Source of the DNA: Urbifossiella limnaea
GTDB taxonomy: Bacteria > Planctomycetota > Planctomycetia > Gemmatales > Gemmataceae
NCBI RefSeq assembly: GCF_007747215.1
Contig: NZ_CP036273.1
Location: 1,906,322-1,970,321, forward strand
DNA: 64,000 nucleotides
Reading direction: 5' to 3'
Positions 1 through 10,828 of this stretch are shown here, piece after piece (positions within the stretch are counted from its first letter, which is position 1; each line of letters starts with the position of its first letter). A program made the position numbers and the translations under genes. The notes below the pieces were generated by a model. The model saw only the letters and a list, made by a program, of their open reading frames with translations. It searched no databases and had not been told where the DNA came from.

Positions 1-1783
1 CGAGGAACTCGTAGGCGACGTTCGTCACCTCGGGGTCGATCTCCACCACGTCCATGCGGGTGCCGGGCACGAGCTTCATCGCGGCCCGGGGCAGGGTGTA
101 GCCGCCGCCGCCGATTAGAAGCGTCCGCGGGGCGTCGTTCCCCTTGCGGGCGGCCCGCAGGAACTCGATCTGAATCTCCTCGTGCTTGTAATAGATGTAC
201 GTCGGGCGGCGCACGTCCACGGTCGAGTGGAGGAGGTGGTCGAGGTTCAGGTTGTGGAGCACCTTGTACCCGGCGGTGTCGGGGTCGCCTTCCAGCACCG
301 GGTCGGGTTCGTCGCCGGCCGCCAGCGGCTCCAGCTTGGTCGTCACGCGGATCAGGTAGTAGTTGCTGTCGCGCTGCACCACGGTGTTCGGCTCGGCCGT
401 GCCCTCGCCCCACGTCAGGATCACGCCGCCGGTCACGCCGCCGAGCACGATGCTCAGCAGGTACAGCAGCGTGTTGTCCTTCCACACCGGGGCGACGGTC
501 AGGCTCACCAGCGCCAGCACGGCGGTGGCCACGATGATGGTGCGGTCGGTGCCGAGGCCCGAGATCAGCACGTAGCCGGTGGCGAAGGTGCCGGCGATGG
601 CCCCGGTGGTGCTCCAGGCGTAGACGCGCCCGGCAACGCGGCCGACGTGGGCGGCGTCCGGCACGGCCAGCCGGATGACCTGCGGCGAGATGGTGCCCAG
701 CACCGCCATCGGGGCGAAGAACAGCACGAACGACCACATCACGATCTGCGTGACGAGCCCGTCGGTGGCGAACGCCTCGCCGCGCTCCAGGATGGGGCGG
801 GTGACGAGGATGAGGATCGTCAGCCCGCCGGCGAGGACGAGCAGGCCGCCGAGCACCATCCGCGGGTTCCAGCCGCTGCCGGGGCGGTTCACCCGGTCGG
901 CGATGATGCCGCCGACGAAGTTGCCGACGCACGTCCCGGCGAGCATGACGCCGATCACGCCGGTCCACGAGAACAGGCTGACGCCGTGGTGCCGGGCGAT
1001 GTAGCGGCTGGCGGCCAGCTCCAGGGCCATGCCGCAGAAGCTGGCCAGGAACACGATGGCGTAGGCGTGCCGGATGTCGGCAAACGCGGCGAGGTTCGTG
1101 GTCGGAGGCGAGCCGGGGGCGTCAGCCCCCGGTTCCTGGGGTGCCGGCTCGTTCTCCCTCGGCGGGTCGAGTTGCAGCACCACCCACGAGGCGACGGCGG
1201 TGCCGGCGAGCAACCCCGCGGCCACGTACACCAGCGAGTTGATAGTGAACATCGGAACGAGGTAGAAGCCGGTGACGTAGTTGCCGATGAGGCACCCGAG
1301 CGTACTGAGCGCGAAGATCAGACCCGAGACGCGGCCGGTGCTCGACACGTCCGGCAGGCCGAGCTTGATCGACACCGGCGTCAGCAGGCTGAGGACGAAC
1401 CCGGCCGGCAGGCACAGGATCGCCGCCAGGATCGGGATGCGCGGCCCGAGCGGGATGGACGTGTGCGCCCCGCTGGCCGCGAGCAGCACCGGGAACACGG
1501 CCATCCACAGGGCCGCGAGCGCCCCGCCCATCAGGAGGCCGACGAGGGTGCGCGGGTGGGGGTACTTGTCGGCGATGCGGCCGCCGTAGGCGTTGCCGAG
1601 GGCGATGCCGGCGAGGAACACGCCGATGATGCCGGTCCAGGTGTACAGGTCGGACCCGATGAACGGGGCGAGGAGGCGACTGGCGACGAGCTGGAGGACG
1701 AGCAGCGCGGCGTTGGCCAGGAACACCACCAGCCCGATCCCGACGAGCCGGGCGAGCGGGAGCGGGGCGGACGGGGAACCCAT
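1..1783 (-). CDS. Fused MFS-type transporter / spermidine synthase-like protein (3' end beyond window)
   Basis: The minus-strand frame is open from the ATG at 1783 to the window edge, giving 594 visible residues. Two membrane halves of several hydrophobic helices each (about residues 10-215 and 235-440) precede a soluble domain. That domain carries a Gly-rich SAM-binding loop (LLIGGGGYTLP) followed by VVEIDPEV, the nucleotide-binding hallmarks of polyamine aminopropyltransferases. Families with this fused architecture are annotated as fused MFS/spermidine synthase and are common in Planctomycetes; the true substrate is unknown. The linker between the membrane halves contains a dispersed palindromic repeat translated as EPGADAPGS. 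The gene is divergent from the Hsp70-like gene, with 144 bp between the starts. The family call is firm; the function is inferred. Confidence 0.85.
   Translation of the reverse strand, partial: MGSPSAPLPLARLVGIGLVVFLANAALLVLQLVASRLLAPFIGSDLYTWTGIIGVFLAGIALGNAYGGRIADKYPHPRTLVGLLMGGALAALWMAVFPVLLAASGAHTSIPLGPRIPILAAILCLPAGFVLSLLTPVSIKLGLPDVSSTGRVSGLIFALSTLGCLIGNYVTGFYLVPMFTINSLVYVAAGLLAGTAVASWVVLQLDPPRENEPAPQEPGADAPGSPPTTNLAAFADIRHAYAIVFLASFCGMALELAASRYIARHHGVSLFSWTGVIGVMLAGTCVGNFVGGIIADRVNRPGSGWNPRMVLGGLLVLAGGLTILILVTRPILERGEAFATDGLVTQIVMWSFVLFFAPMAVLGTISPQVIRLAVPDAAHVGRVAGRVYAWSTTGAIAGTFATGYVLISGLGTDRTIIVATAVLALVSLTVAPVWKDNTLLYLLSIVLGGVTGGVILTWGEGTAEPNTVVQRDSNYYLIRVTTKLEPLAAGDEPDPVLEGDPDTAGYKVLHNLNLDHLLHSTVDVRRPTYIYYKHEEIQIEFLRAARKGNDAPRTLLIGGGGYTLPRAAMKLVPGTRMDVVEIDPEVTNVAYEFL
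1113..1132. repeat. Dispersed palindrome family B, copy 1 (inside a gene)
   Basis: An 8-bp perfect stem (CCGGGGGC / GCCCCCGG) encloses GTCA. It sits in the linker of the fused transporter/spermidine synthase gene. Related copies lie at 25513-25544 and 43240-43301. It is translated in frame. Confidence 0.7.
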
Positions 1784-1927
1784 GCGGCGGAACCTGGTGC
1801 GGGGACGGCGAGGGTGTTCGGGTAGTGGTATGCCCGGGGGCCGGGAACGGCCATCGACCCCCGGCGGGCGCTACAATGGCCGAAGTCTCGCCGCTAGCGG
1901 CGGTAGAGTCGCCCCCGGAGACGGTTC

Positions 1928-3763
<1,836 letters not shown>

Positions 3764-3787
3764 GGGTGCCCCCCGCGGGGTCGCGCG

Positions 3788-4225
3788 TTACTTTTCGCCC
3801 TGGCGGAGCAGCTTCATCACCGTCACGCCGGGGGTGTCGGTTTTGAAGTCGGTCGGGCGGTCGCTGCCGTTCTTCGTGAAAGCCAGCGTCAGCTCCAGGC
3901 CCGCCTTCGTCGCCTTCGTTTGGTAGATGCCCAGCACCGTCTTGTCCCCCTTCGGCGGTGAGATGTCGATGTGCCCCGGCGTCTTGGTCGGGTCGAGAGT
4001 GTACTTCGCGTCCTCGGCCTTCGCCTTGCCGCCCTCGCGGACCGTCACCGTGCCGTTCTTGAACTCGAACTCCACCTTGTCCGCGTCCTCCTTCGTCTTT
4101 CCGCCGAACGACGCCGACAGCACCTTGTAGGTGCCGTCGATCGACTTGGCCGGGGCGTCGCCCTGGGCGGTCCCCGCCCCCGCGACCACCAGCCCCGCCA
4201 CCACCGCCGCCAGCAACTGCTTCAT
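3788..4225 (-). CDS. TIGR03067 domain-containing secreted protein (copy 1)
   Basis: A 145-residue protein with an N-terminal signal peptide (MKQLLAAVVAGLVVAGAGTAQG) and a compact beta-rich domain. The pattern is 'IDGTYKVLSASFGGK...YTLDPTKTPGHIDI...KNGSDRPTDFK', which matches the planctomycete-enriched TIGR03067 family. The function is unknown. It lies directly downstream of a second copy on the same strand with a 19-bp gap, so the two are probably co-transcribed. The paired copies suggest local duplication followed by divergence. Confidence 0.85.
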   Translation of the reverse strand: MKQLLAAVVAGLVVAGAGTAQGDAPAKSIDGTYKVLSASFGGKTKEDADKVEFEFKNGTVTVREGGKAKAEDAKYTLDPTKTPGHIDISPPKGDKTVLGIYQTKATKAGLELTLAFTKNGSDRPTDFKTDTPGVTVMKLLRQGEK

Positions 4226-4244
4226 CGGTCGTCCTCGTGGGTTG

Positions 4245-4667
4245 CTACTTCCCGCCGTCGCGCTTCAGCCGCACCACCATCACGTCCTTGCCGCCGGCGA
4301 AGTCCGCCGGGCGGTCGGCCGTCTCGGTGAACGCCAGCACCACCTCGCCCTTCTCCAGCCGGACGATCCCGGGGAACGTCCGCCCCTTGTCCGGGCCGTC
4401 CTGCGGCGCCAGGTCGAGGTGCGCCGGCGTGCTCTTCGCGTCCAGCTTGAGCTTCGCCGGGTAGTCCTTCCCCTTGACCGAAAACGTCAGGTCGTCCTTC
4501 TCGATCTTCGCGGCGAAGCCGGCGAGTACGTCCGCCGGCACCGCCTTGCCGTGGTGCGACGCCGACACCGCCTTGTACGACCCGGCCAGGGCCGCGAGCG
4601 AAACGTCGTCGGCCGCGACGGTGGTGCCGATCAGGAAGGCGACGGCGGCGAGCGCGAACCGGGTCAT
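4245..4667 (-). CDS. TIGR03067 domain-containing secreted protein (copy 2)
   Basis: A 140-residue paralogue of the downstream gene, with a signal peptide (MTRFALAAVAFLIGTTVAADD) and the same domain layout: LAGSYKAVSASHHGK near the N-terminus, KSTPAHLDL in the middle, and ETADRPADFAGGKDVMVVRLKR at the end. It is the first gene of a two-gene unit. The function is unknown; by its signal peptide it is secreted. The start at 4667 is the only one that yields a signal peptide, and GGAGGT lies 6 bases upstream on the minus strand. Confidence 0.85.
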   Translation of the reverse strand: MTRFALAAVAFLIGTTVAADDVSLAALAGSYKAVSASHHGKAVPADVLAGFAAKIEKDDLTFSVKGKDYPAKLKLDAKSTPAHLDLAPQDGPDKGRTFPGIVRLEKGEVVLAFTETADRPADFAGGKDVMVVRLKRDGGK

Positions 4668-4782
4668 GCGAACCTCCGGGCGGGAAACCGGCCGTCAGTG
4701 TACCGGTGCCGCCCGCCGGCGGCACCCGCTTGCCCGCCGGCCGAAACCGGCGTACCCTCGGGACTTCCCCCGGGAGCCCGCC

Positions 4783-6201
4783 ATGACACGCCTCGCACTT
4801 CTCCTCGCCGCTGCGCTTCCCGCCCTCGCCGCCGACGCCCCGCCGCGGCCGCCCGGCATCATGGCCGGGGCGCACGCCCAGGACGTGACGCCCGAGCACT
4901 TCCCGATCTCCGTCAACGGCGGGTTCGCCGACCGGAAGGCGACGAGCGCCGCCGACAAGCTCCACGCCCGCTGCCTTGTCCTCGACGACGGCACGACGAA
5001 GGTGGCGCTGTGCGTCGTGGACAGTTGCATGATCCCGCGCGAGCTCGGCGACGCGGCCCGCGCCGCGGCGAGCAAGATGACCGGCATCCCGGCCGCGAAC
5101 ATCCTGATTTCCGCGACGCACACCCACAGCGCGCCGACGGTGACCGGCGTGTTCGGGAGCGACCCCGACGAGCGGTACGTCAAATTCCTCGCGGAGAAGA
5201 TCGCCGCCGGCATCATGGCGGCGCACGCGAAGCTGGCCCCCGCGAAGCTGGGCTGGGGCGCCGCCGACGAGCCGAACCACGTCTTCAATCGCCGCTGGCT
5301 GACGACGCCCGGGTTCGAGAACGCGAACCCGTTCGGCGACAAGACGGACAAAGTAAGGACGAACCCCGGCTACGGGAACAAGGCGCTCGACAAGCAGGCC
5401 GGCCCGGTGGACCCCGCCGTGAGCGTGCTGAGCGTCAGGGACAAGGACGGGGCGCCGCGGGCGCTGTTCGCCAACTACGGGCTGCACTACGTCGGCGACC
5501 GGCCGGCGCTGTCGGCCGACTACTTCGGCGTGTTCGCCGAGCGCGTCGGCCCGGTGCTCGGGGCGAAGGGCGACGGGTTCGTCGGCGTCCTGTCGAACGG
5601 CACGAGCGGCGACGTGAACAACATCAACTTCGCGGGCGCGGCCCCGCCGAAGCGCGAGCCCGGGGAGCGGTCGCGCGAGGTCGCCGAGGCGGTGGCGAAG
5701 GCCGCGAGGAAAGCCGCCGACGGCGCCAGCTACCGTAGCGACATCACGCTGTCCGTGGCGACGAAGGAGCTGACGCTGAAGGTCCGCAAGCCGACGGCGG
5801 CGGAGGTGGCGCGGGCGGAGGCGATTGTGGCGAAGGCTAAGGGGCCGGTGCTGAGCGGGAGCGAGGAGGTGTACGCCCGCGAGACGCTGCTGCTGGCCAA
5901 GTACCCGGACACGGTGCCCGTGCGAATTCAGGCCATCCGCATCGGCGAGTTGGGGATCGTGGCGATCCCGTGCGAGGTGTTCACGCAGATCGGGCTCGAC
6001 ATCAAGAAGCGGTCTTCGACGCAACAGACGTTCGTGGTGTCGCTGGCGAACGGGTACAACGGCTACCTGCCGACGGCGGCGCAGCACGCGCTCGGCGGGT
6101 ACGAGACGTGGCGGGCTCGGTCGAGCTACCTGGAGGTGGGGGCGGCGGACGCGATCACGACGACTGCCCTGGAACTGTTGGGGCAGGTGACCGGGAAATA
6201 G
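4783..6201 (+). CDS. Neutral/alkaline ceramidase-like secreted hydrolase
   Basis: A 472-residue protein from the ATG at 4783, chosen because it begins a signal peptide (MTRLALLLAAALPALAADAP). The frame stays open about 300 bp further upstream, but that stretch overlaps the opposite-strand TIGR03067 gene. The protein matches the N-terminal catalytic domain of neutral ceramidases: VVDSCMIPRE, the zinc-ligand segment SATHTHSAPTV, ANYGLHYVG and LSNGTSGDVNN. Neutral ceramidases hydrolyse N-acyl-sphingosine. Many bacterial relatives are annotated only as 'neutral/alkaline non-lysosomal ceramidase N-terminal domain' and lack demonstrated substrates. The C-terminal immunoglobulin-like domain of full ceramidases appears to be missing. 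The stop codon is followed at once by a perfect 28-bp hairpin. Confidence 0.82.
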   Translation: MTRLALLLAAALPALAADAPPRPPGIMAGAHAQDVTPEHFPISVNGGFADRKATSAADKLHARCLVLDDGTTKVALCVVDSCMIPRELGDAARAAASKMTGIPAANILISATHTHSAPTVTGVFGSDPDERYVKFLAEKIAAGIMAAHAKLAPAKLGWGAADEPNHVFNRRWLTTPGFENANPFGDKTDKVRTNPGYGNKALDKQAGPVDPAVSVLSVRDKDGAPRALFANYGLHYVGDRPALSADYFGVFAERVGPVLGAKGDGFVGVLSNGTSGDVNNINFAGAAPPKREPGERSREVAEAVAKAARKAADGASYRSDITLSVATKELTLKVRKPTAAEVARAEAIVAKAKGPVLSGSEEVYARETLLLAKYPDTVPVRIQAIRIGELGIVAIPCEVFTQIGLDIKKRSSTQQTFVVSLANGYNGYLPTAAQHALGGYETWRARSSYLEVGAADAITTTALELLGQVTGK

Positions 6202-6205
6202 GTAC

Positions 6206-6263
6206 GGGGGTGTCCGCTTGCGGCTTAGCGTCGGGCGACGCTAAGCCGCAAGCGGACACCCCC
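6206..6263. repeat. Palindrome family A, copy 1 (28-bp perfect stem, 2-nt loop)
   Basis: Positions 6206-6233 pair perfectly with 6236-6263 around a GG loop. The element sits 4 bp after the ceramidase-like stop and 12 bp from the stop of the convergent DUF1552 gene, so it may act as a bidirectional terminator or as a REP-like element. No T tract follows. The core CCGCTTGCGG...TAGCGTC recurs at 7645-7688, and a relative is at 54808-54855. Confidence 0.85.
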
Positions 6264-6275
6264 CGAACGTGATGA

Positions 6276-7613
6276 TCACATCAGGTTCGGCAGCGCCCCG
6301 GTGCTGTCGCCGAGGGTGTCCACCTTCACGCGCATCCGGTCCAGCAACCCCACCCACAGGTTGTTGAGCGGCGTCTCGCGGGCGTACTTCACGTGCCGGC
6401 CCGGCTTCAGCGTGCCGCACCCGCCGCCGGCCAGGAGGATCGGCAGGTTGTCATGGTTGTGGGCGTTGCCGTCGCTGTTGCCGCTGCCGTAGGCCACCAT
6501 GCAGTGGTCCAGCAGCGTGCCGTCGCCCTCGCGCACCGCCTTCAGCTTGCCGAGGAAGTACGCCAGCTGCGTCGTGTGGAACGTGTTGATGTCCCGAATC
6601 TTCTGCTTCTTCTCGGCCTTGTTCTCGTGGTGCGACAGGTCGTGGTGCCCCTCGGTCACCCCGGCGAACGGGTACGGCTTGTTGCTCCCCTCGTTCGCCA
6701 GCACGCACGTCACCACCCGCGTCACGTCGGCCTGGAACGCCAGCACCATCAGGTCGTACATCAGGCGGATGTGCTCGGGGTAGCTGCCCGGGATGCCGGT
6801 CGGGGCGGGCACGTCCGGCGTCCGCACCGGCGGCAGCGTCGCGGCGCGCTGGATGCGCTGCTCCACGTCGCGCACCGCCGACAGGTACTCGTCCAGCTTG
6901 CGGCGGTCGCCGGCGCCGAGGCGGTCGGTCAGCTCGCGGCTGTCCTCGCGCACGAAGTCGAGGACGCTGCGGCGGCGGGCGTCCTGGCGCTGGCGGACGT
7001 TGTCCGGCGTCGTCGAGAAGAGGCGCTCGAACACCAGCTTCGGGTTCACCTCCTTCGGCAGCGGCTGCGTCGCCGACCGCCACGACATCGTGGACGAGTA
7101 CACGCACGAGTAGCCGCTGTCGCAGTTGCCCGCCATCGCCCCGGCCTCGCAGCCGAGTTCCAGCGACGGCAACCGGGTCTGGTCGGCGAGCCGGCCCGCG
7201 GCCACCTGGTCGACGCTGACGCCGGCGCGGATGTCGGTGCCGTCGGTCTTGCGCGGCTGCGACCCGGTGAGGAACGCCCCGAGCGCCCGGGCGTGGTCGC
7301 CGCCGCCGTCGCCGTGGGGGCGGGCCTTGTCGGCGGTCAGGCCGGTGAGCACCATCAACTGGTCCTTCACCGGCTGAAGCGGGCGGAGGATGTGCGGCAG
7401 GTCGAAATCGGCGCCCTCCTTCTCGGGCGTCCAGTCGGCCATGTTCTTGCCGTTGGGCACGTACAGGACGCACAGCCGGTTGGGGGCCGGGTTGGCGGTG
7501 CCGGCGCCCTGCGCCCAGGCGGTCTGCGGTCCCATCGCTTCGAGCCAGGGGAGGGCGACGGACACGCCGAGCCCCTTCAGGGCGGTCCGGCGGCTGATCG
7601 GCGAACGCGGCAT
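6276..7613 (-). CDS. DUF1552 domain-containing protein, Tat-exported
   Basis: A 445-residue protein starting at MPRSPISRRTALKGLG, which contains a twin-arginine signal (SRRTALKG), so it is exported folded. The body matches the planctomycete DUF1552 family: LYVPNGKNMADWTPE, GGDHARALGAFLTG, YDLMVLAFQADVTRVVTCV and GSGNSDGNAHNHDNLP. The function is unestablished. The family nearly always sits beside a DUF1592-type protein, as here, where the upstream gene is on the same strand 78 bp away. A start at 7682 would extend the frame, but only by translating the palindrome at 7645-7688, so it was rejected. Confidence 0.9.
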   Translation of the reverse strand: MPRSPISRRTALKGLGVSVALPWLEAMGPQTAWAQGAGTANPAPNRLCVLYVPNGKNMADWTPEKEGADFDLPHILRPLQPVKDQLMVLTGLTADKARPHGDGGGDHARALGAFLTGSQPRKTDGTDIRAGVSVDQVAAGRLADQTRLPSLELGCEAGAMAGNCDSGYSCVYSSTMSWRSATQPLPKEVNPKLVFERLFSTTPDNVRQRQDARRRSVLDFVREDSRELTDRLGAGDRRKLDEYLSAVRDVEQRIQRAATLPPVRTPDVPAPTGIPGSYPEHIRLMYDLMVLAFQADVTRVVTCVLANEGSNKPYPFAGVTEGHHDLSHHENKAEKKQKIRDINTFHTTQLAYFLGKLKAVREGDGTLLDHCMVAYGSGNSDGNAHNHDNLPILLAGGGCGTLKPGRHVKYARETPLNNLWVGLLDRMRVKVDTLGDSTGALPNLM

Positions 7614-7644
7614 GACTGGGTTCCTCGGTAACGGCTCGGGGCTT

Positions 7645-7688
7645 CGCCGCTTGCGGCGTAGCGTCGCGACGCTACGCCGCAAGCGGCG
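7645..7688. repeat. Palindrome family A, copy 2 (44-bp perfect palindrome)
   Basis: A perfect 22-bp inverted repeat with no spacer, centred at 7666.5, lies between the DUF1592 stop and the DUF1552 start within one operon. Its inner sequence matches copy 1 at 6206-6263 almost base for base. In this position it could attenuate or stabilise the dicistronic message. Confidence 0.85.
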
Positions 7689-7691
7689 GTC

Positions 7692-10097
7692 TTACTGGGG
7701 CGCCCGCCCGCGGCGCAGGCGGAACGGGTCGGACTGCACGACTTCGGTCACCAGCGCCGAGAACTTGTAGTCCTGCCGGGCCAGCCCGGCGACGACCTTG
7801 TCCACGGCGCGCTTGTCGGTGAACTCCAGCCCGCGGCCCACCGCGTACGTCAGCAGCTTCTCCGCGAGGCAGCGGGCGAACAAGTCCTTCTTCGTCAGCA
7901 GAATCTTCTTCAGCTCGACCGGCCCGGCGAACTTCACGCCGCCCGGCAACTCGCCCGACGGGTCGATCGCCGCGTCGCCGTCCTTCGCGCGGAACGCCCC
8001 CACGGCGTCGAAGTTCTCCAGCCCGAAGCCGAGCGGGTCCATCTTGGCGTGACAGCTGGCACACGCCGCGTTCTTGCGGTGCTCCTCCATCCGCGCCCGC
8101 AGCGTCAGCGCCGTCGTCTTCTTCCCGGCTTCCTCCAGCTCGGGCACGTTCGGCGGCGGGGGCGGCGGCGGGGTGCCGAGCAGCTGTTCCAGCACCCACC
8201 GGCCGCGCTTCACCGGGCTGGTTCGCGTCGGGTTCGAGGTGACCGTCAGCACGCTGGCCTGCGTCAGCACGCCGCCGCGGTTCGTGCCGGCGAGCGCCAC
8301 CCGCACGAACTCTTCTTGTCGGCGCCCGCCGCGGGCCGCGTCCTTGAGGCCGTACAGCCGGGCGAGGTCGGCGTTCACGTAGGTAAAGTCGGCGTCCAGA
8401 ATGTCGAGGACGCTGCGGTCCTGCCGGACGATCTCGCCAAGGAACAGCTTCGTCTCCTGGAACATCGCCGCCCGCAGCCGGTCGTTGAACTGCGGGAACA
8501 GTTTGGCGTCCGGCTGGGCGTTCTTCAGCGGCTGGAGCTGGAGCCACTGCATGGCGAACGACTCGACCAGCGTGTTCGCCTTCGGGTCGGCGAGCATCCG
8601 CTTCACCTGCGCCGGCAGGTTCGGCGTCAGCTGGTTCTTCCCGGCCAGCTCGAAGAGTTCGGCGTCGGGCATCGACGCCCACAGGAAGTAGCTCAGGCGC
8701 GACGCCAGCTGGTACTCGCCGATCGGCCGCGCGTCCGGGCCTTCGGGGCGGTCGTCGAGCTCGACGCGGAACAGGAACTTGGGCGACACCAGCACCGCCG
8801 TCATGGCGAACTGCACGCCGGCCTCCCACGACTCGCCCGCCGCCGTGCGCGACTCGGCGAGCTTCACGAGCCGGGTCAGTTCGTCCGGCGTCACCGGCCG
8901 GCGGTAGGCGCGGGTGGCGAAGCGGCCGAGCACCTCGCGCGACTTGTCCGCGGCCGGCTTCGACTCGTCGCACTTGAGCAAGGCGCGGTGGGTGGCGGGG
9001 CGGGTGTCGAGCGGGCCTTGCAGGTACAGGTTCTGCACGAACAGGGTCGGCGCCGGCTCGCCCGCCTTGGGCTTGACCAGCGCCACCGCCATCCGCTTCA
9101 GGCCGATGTTCGCCGGAACCTTCGCCTCGATCACCTGCGGCGTCTTCTCGGTGCCGGTCACGTCCACCGTCTTGAGGATCACGAACGGCCGCAACCCCTT
9201 CACGGCCGCGCCGCTCAGTTTCTCGGCCTCCGCGTCGGAAGCGACGCCGGGGGCGGCCTTGTCGCACACCGCCAGCACCGCCACCCGCACCGGCTCCGAG
9301 CCCGTCGTCTCGGCGCGGACGCGGGCGCGAAAGATGTACTCGCCGTCCGTCGGCACCTGGTACTGCGTGTGAACGGGGCCGGTCTCCACGGCGTCGCCGC
9401 CGTCCTTGACCGACATGACGCGCCAGTTGTTCTTCAGCGGCACCTTCGCCGACGCGGGTTCGAGGTACTGCCCGCCCTGCCAGCGCTCCGGCGACTTGAC
9501 CGGCGTCACCTGAACGGCCCGGTCCATGATCGACTCGGCGGCCGCGAGGTAGCGCTCGAGCAAAACCGGCGGCAGCGTCAGCACGTCTCCGATGTTGTCG
9601 AAGCCGTGGCCCACGTCGTCGGAGGGGAAGTCGTCGGCCGGGGTGAAGTCGACGCCGACGAGGTCGCGGACGGTGTTGTTGTACTCCAGCCGGTTGAGCC
9701 GCCGCATGGTGACGCGGCCGGGGTCGGGCGGGGCCGTGCGGTCGTGGTGGTCGAAGACGCCGCCGACGGTCTTGAGGAAGGCGTCGTTCTCGGCGGTGGT
9801 CGGCCGCGGCCGCGACTCCGGCGGCATCTCGCCGGCGTGGATCACGTCCTGCACCCGCTGCCAGATCTTGCGGTCTTTCAGGATCGATTCGGCGGTCGCG
9901 TACCGGGTCAGCGACAGGTCGGCCTTGGGGCGGGTGTCGCCGTGGCAGCCGAGGCAGTGCTTCTTGAGGTACGCGACGCCGTCGGCCGCGAACGCCTTCG
10001 CCTCCGGCGCCGGCGGCTGAGCGGGACTGCGCGTGAGGCCGGCGACTGTGAACGCGGCCAGCGCAAGACCAACTGGCAACAGGCGGGGCAAGGGCAT
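7692..10097 (-). CDS. DUF1592 domain-containing planctomycete cytochrome-like protein
   Basis: An 801-residue secreted protein. A signal peptide is followed by a c-type haem-like motif, CLGCH (C48, C51, H52), in the PSCyt1 region. The DUF1587 segment (TMRRLNRLEYNNTVRDL), a carbohydrate-binding-like middle, DUF1595/DUF1592 (LSYFLWASMPDAELFELA), DUF1588 (GVLTQASVLTVTSNPTRTSP, with CASCHAKMDPLGFGLENFD) and DUF1585 (AEKLLTYAVGRGLEF) follow in the usual family order. The family is proposed to be involved in extracytoplasmic polymer or redox metabolism; no activity is proven. It is the upstream partner of the DUF1552 gene. Length and domain order are complete. Confidence 0.92.
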   Translation of the reverse strand: MPLPRLLPVGLALAAFTVAGLTRSPAQPPAPEAKAFAADGVAYLKKHCLGCHGDTRPKADLSLTRYATAESILKDRKIWQRVQDVIHAGEMPPESRPRPTTAENDAFLKTVGGVFDHHDRTAPPDPGRVTMRRLNRLEYNNTVRDLVGVDFTPADDFPSDDVGHGFDNIGDVLTLPPVLLERYLAAAESIMDRAVQVTPVKSPERWQGGQYLEPASAKVPLKNNWRVMSVKDGGDAVETGPVHTQYQVPTDGEYIFRARVRAETTGSEPVRVAVLAVCDKAAPGVASDAEAEKLSGAAVKGLRPFVILKTVDVTGTEKTPQVIEAKVPANIGLKRMAVALVKPKAGEPAPTLFVQNLYLQGPLDTRPATHRALLKCDESKPAADKSREVLGRFATRAYRRPVTPDELTRLVKLAESRTAAGESWEAGVQFAMTAVLVSPKFLFRVELDDRPEGPDARPIGEYQLASRLSYFLWASMPDAELFELAGKNQLTPNLPAQVKRMLADPKANTLVESFAMQWLQLQPLKNAQPDAKLFPQFNDRLRAAMFQETKLFLGEIVRQDRSVLDILDADFTYVNADLARLYGLKDAARGGRRQEEFVRVALAGTNRGGVLTQASVLTVTSNPTRTSPVKRGRWVLEQLLGTPPPPPPPNVPELEEAGKKTTALTLRARMEEHRKNAACASCHAKMDPLGFGLENFDAVGAFRAKDGDAAIDPSGELPGGVKFAGPVELKKILLTKKDLFARCLAEKLLTYAVGRGLEFTDKRAVDKVVAGLARQDYKFSALVTEVVQSDPFRLRRGRAPQ

Positions 10098-10271
10098 ATC
10101 CGGTCCGGCGGGCGGGAACGTGCAGCGGGGGCGGGAGTTACAGAATCTTACCCCGCACCCAGGCGGCGGGCCAGCGCAGGATTCCCATTCCGACGCTGAT
10201 CTTGATGAGTCGGTGACATGTTTCCGGGGATCGACCCCCCTCGGCCGGAAACAATGATTTCGACGAGAGGG

Positions 10272-10667
10272 TCAGCGGGCGGCGAGTAGGCGCCCGACGA
10301 CGGCGACTAGGTCGGCGGGCCGGTACGGCTTCGGAAGGACTGCCGTGGGCAGGTGTTGCGGCTCAGCGGCGGGCGTGTCGTCGATGGTGCTGCCGGTGGT
10401 GAGTACGACGCGGGCGTCCGGCCGGAGCCGCCGGAGTTCCGCCAGCACCTCCCAGCCGTTGAGCCCCGGGAGATTCAGGTCGAGCACGACGACCGCTATT
10501 TGGTCGTTGTCGCGGAACACGGCTACAGCGTCCGGGCCGCTGGCCGCGCCGAGGACGGCGTACCCGGCACGTTCCAGGACCATTCGGGCCATGACGATGA
10601 TTGTAGGTTCGTCTTCGACTACGAGCACGGTGGAGCGAACGGCTGGTGCGTCGGCAAGGTTGTTCAT
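10272..10667 (-). CDS. Single-domain response regulator (REC)
   Basis: A 131-residue stand-alone receiver domain. Acidic residues E18-D19-E20 (VVEDEP) bind Mg2+, D63 in VLDLNLPG is the phosphoacceptor, T90/T91 is the switch position, and K113 in LPKPY is the conserved lysine. No output domain is present, so it must signal by protein-protein interaction, as CheY- or Spo0F-like regulators do. No histidine kinase is adjacent. The call is certain at domain level; the partner is unknown. Confidence 0.93.
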   Translation of the reverse strand: MNNLADAPAVRSTVLVVEDEPTIIVMARMVLERAGYAVLGAASGPDAVAVFRDNDQIAVVVLDLNLPGLNGWEVLAELRRLRPDARVVLTTGSTIDDTPAAEPQHLPTAVLPKPYRPADLVAVVGRLLAAR

Positions 10668-10828
10668 TAGAATCTATTGAACGAGCGCGTGACGCGATCG
10701 GCCAGCCCCCGGGTCGGCGTACCCGGCCGGGCGGCAGCGCGGTACGCTGTGGGGGTCCGAACATGATGTGTCTGCGGACCGCGGGGCCGACCCGCGCCGC
10801 TCCGGTCGTCGGAGGGGGTGCAGCCGAG

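Noticed and set aside
3771-3780. CCCCGCGGGG as a terminator between the Hsp70 and TIGR03067 genes
   Set aside because: A 10-base palindrome with no loop is too short to support.
7614-7682. Longer N-terminus for the DUF1552 protein
   Set aside because: It would translate the 44-bp palindrome and place the Tat signal internally.
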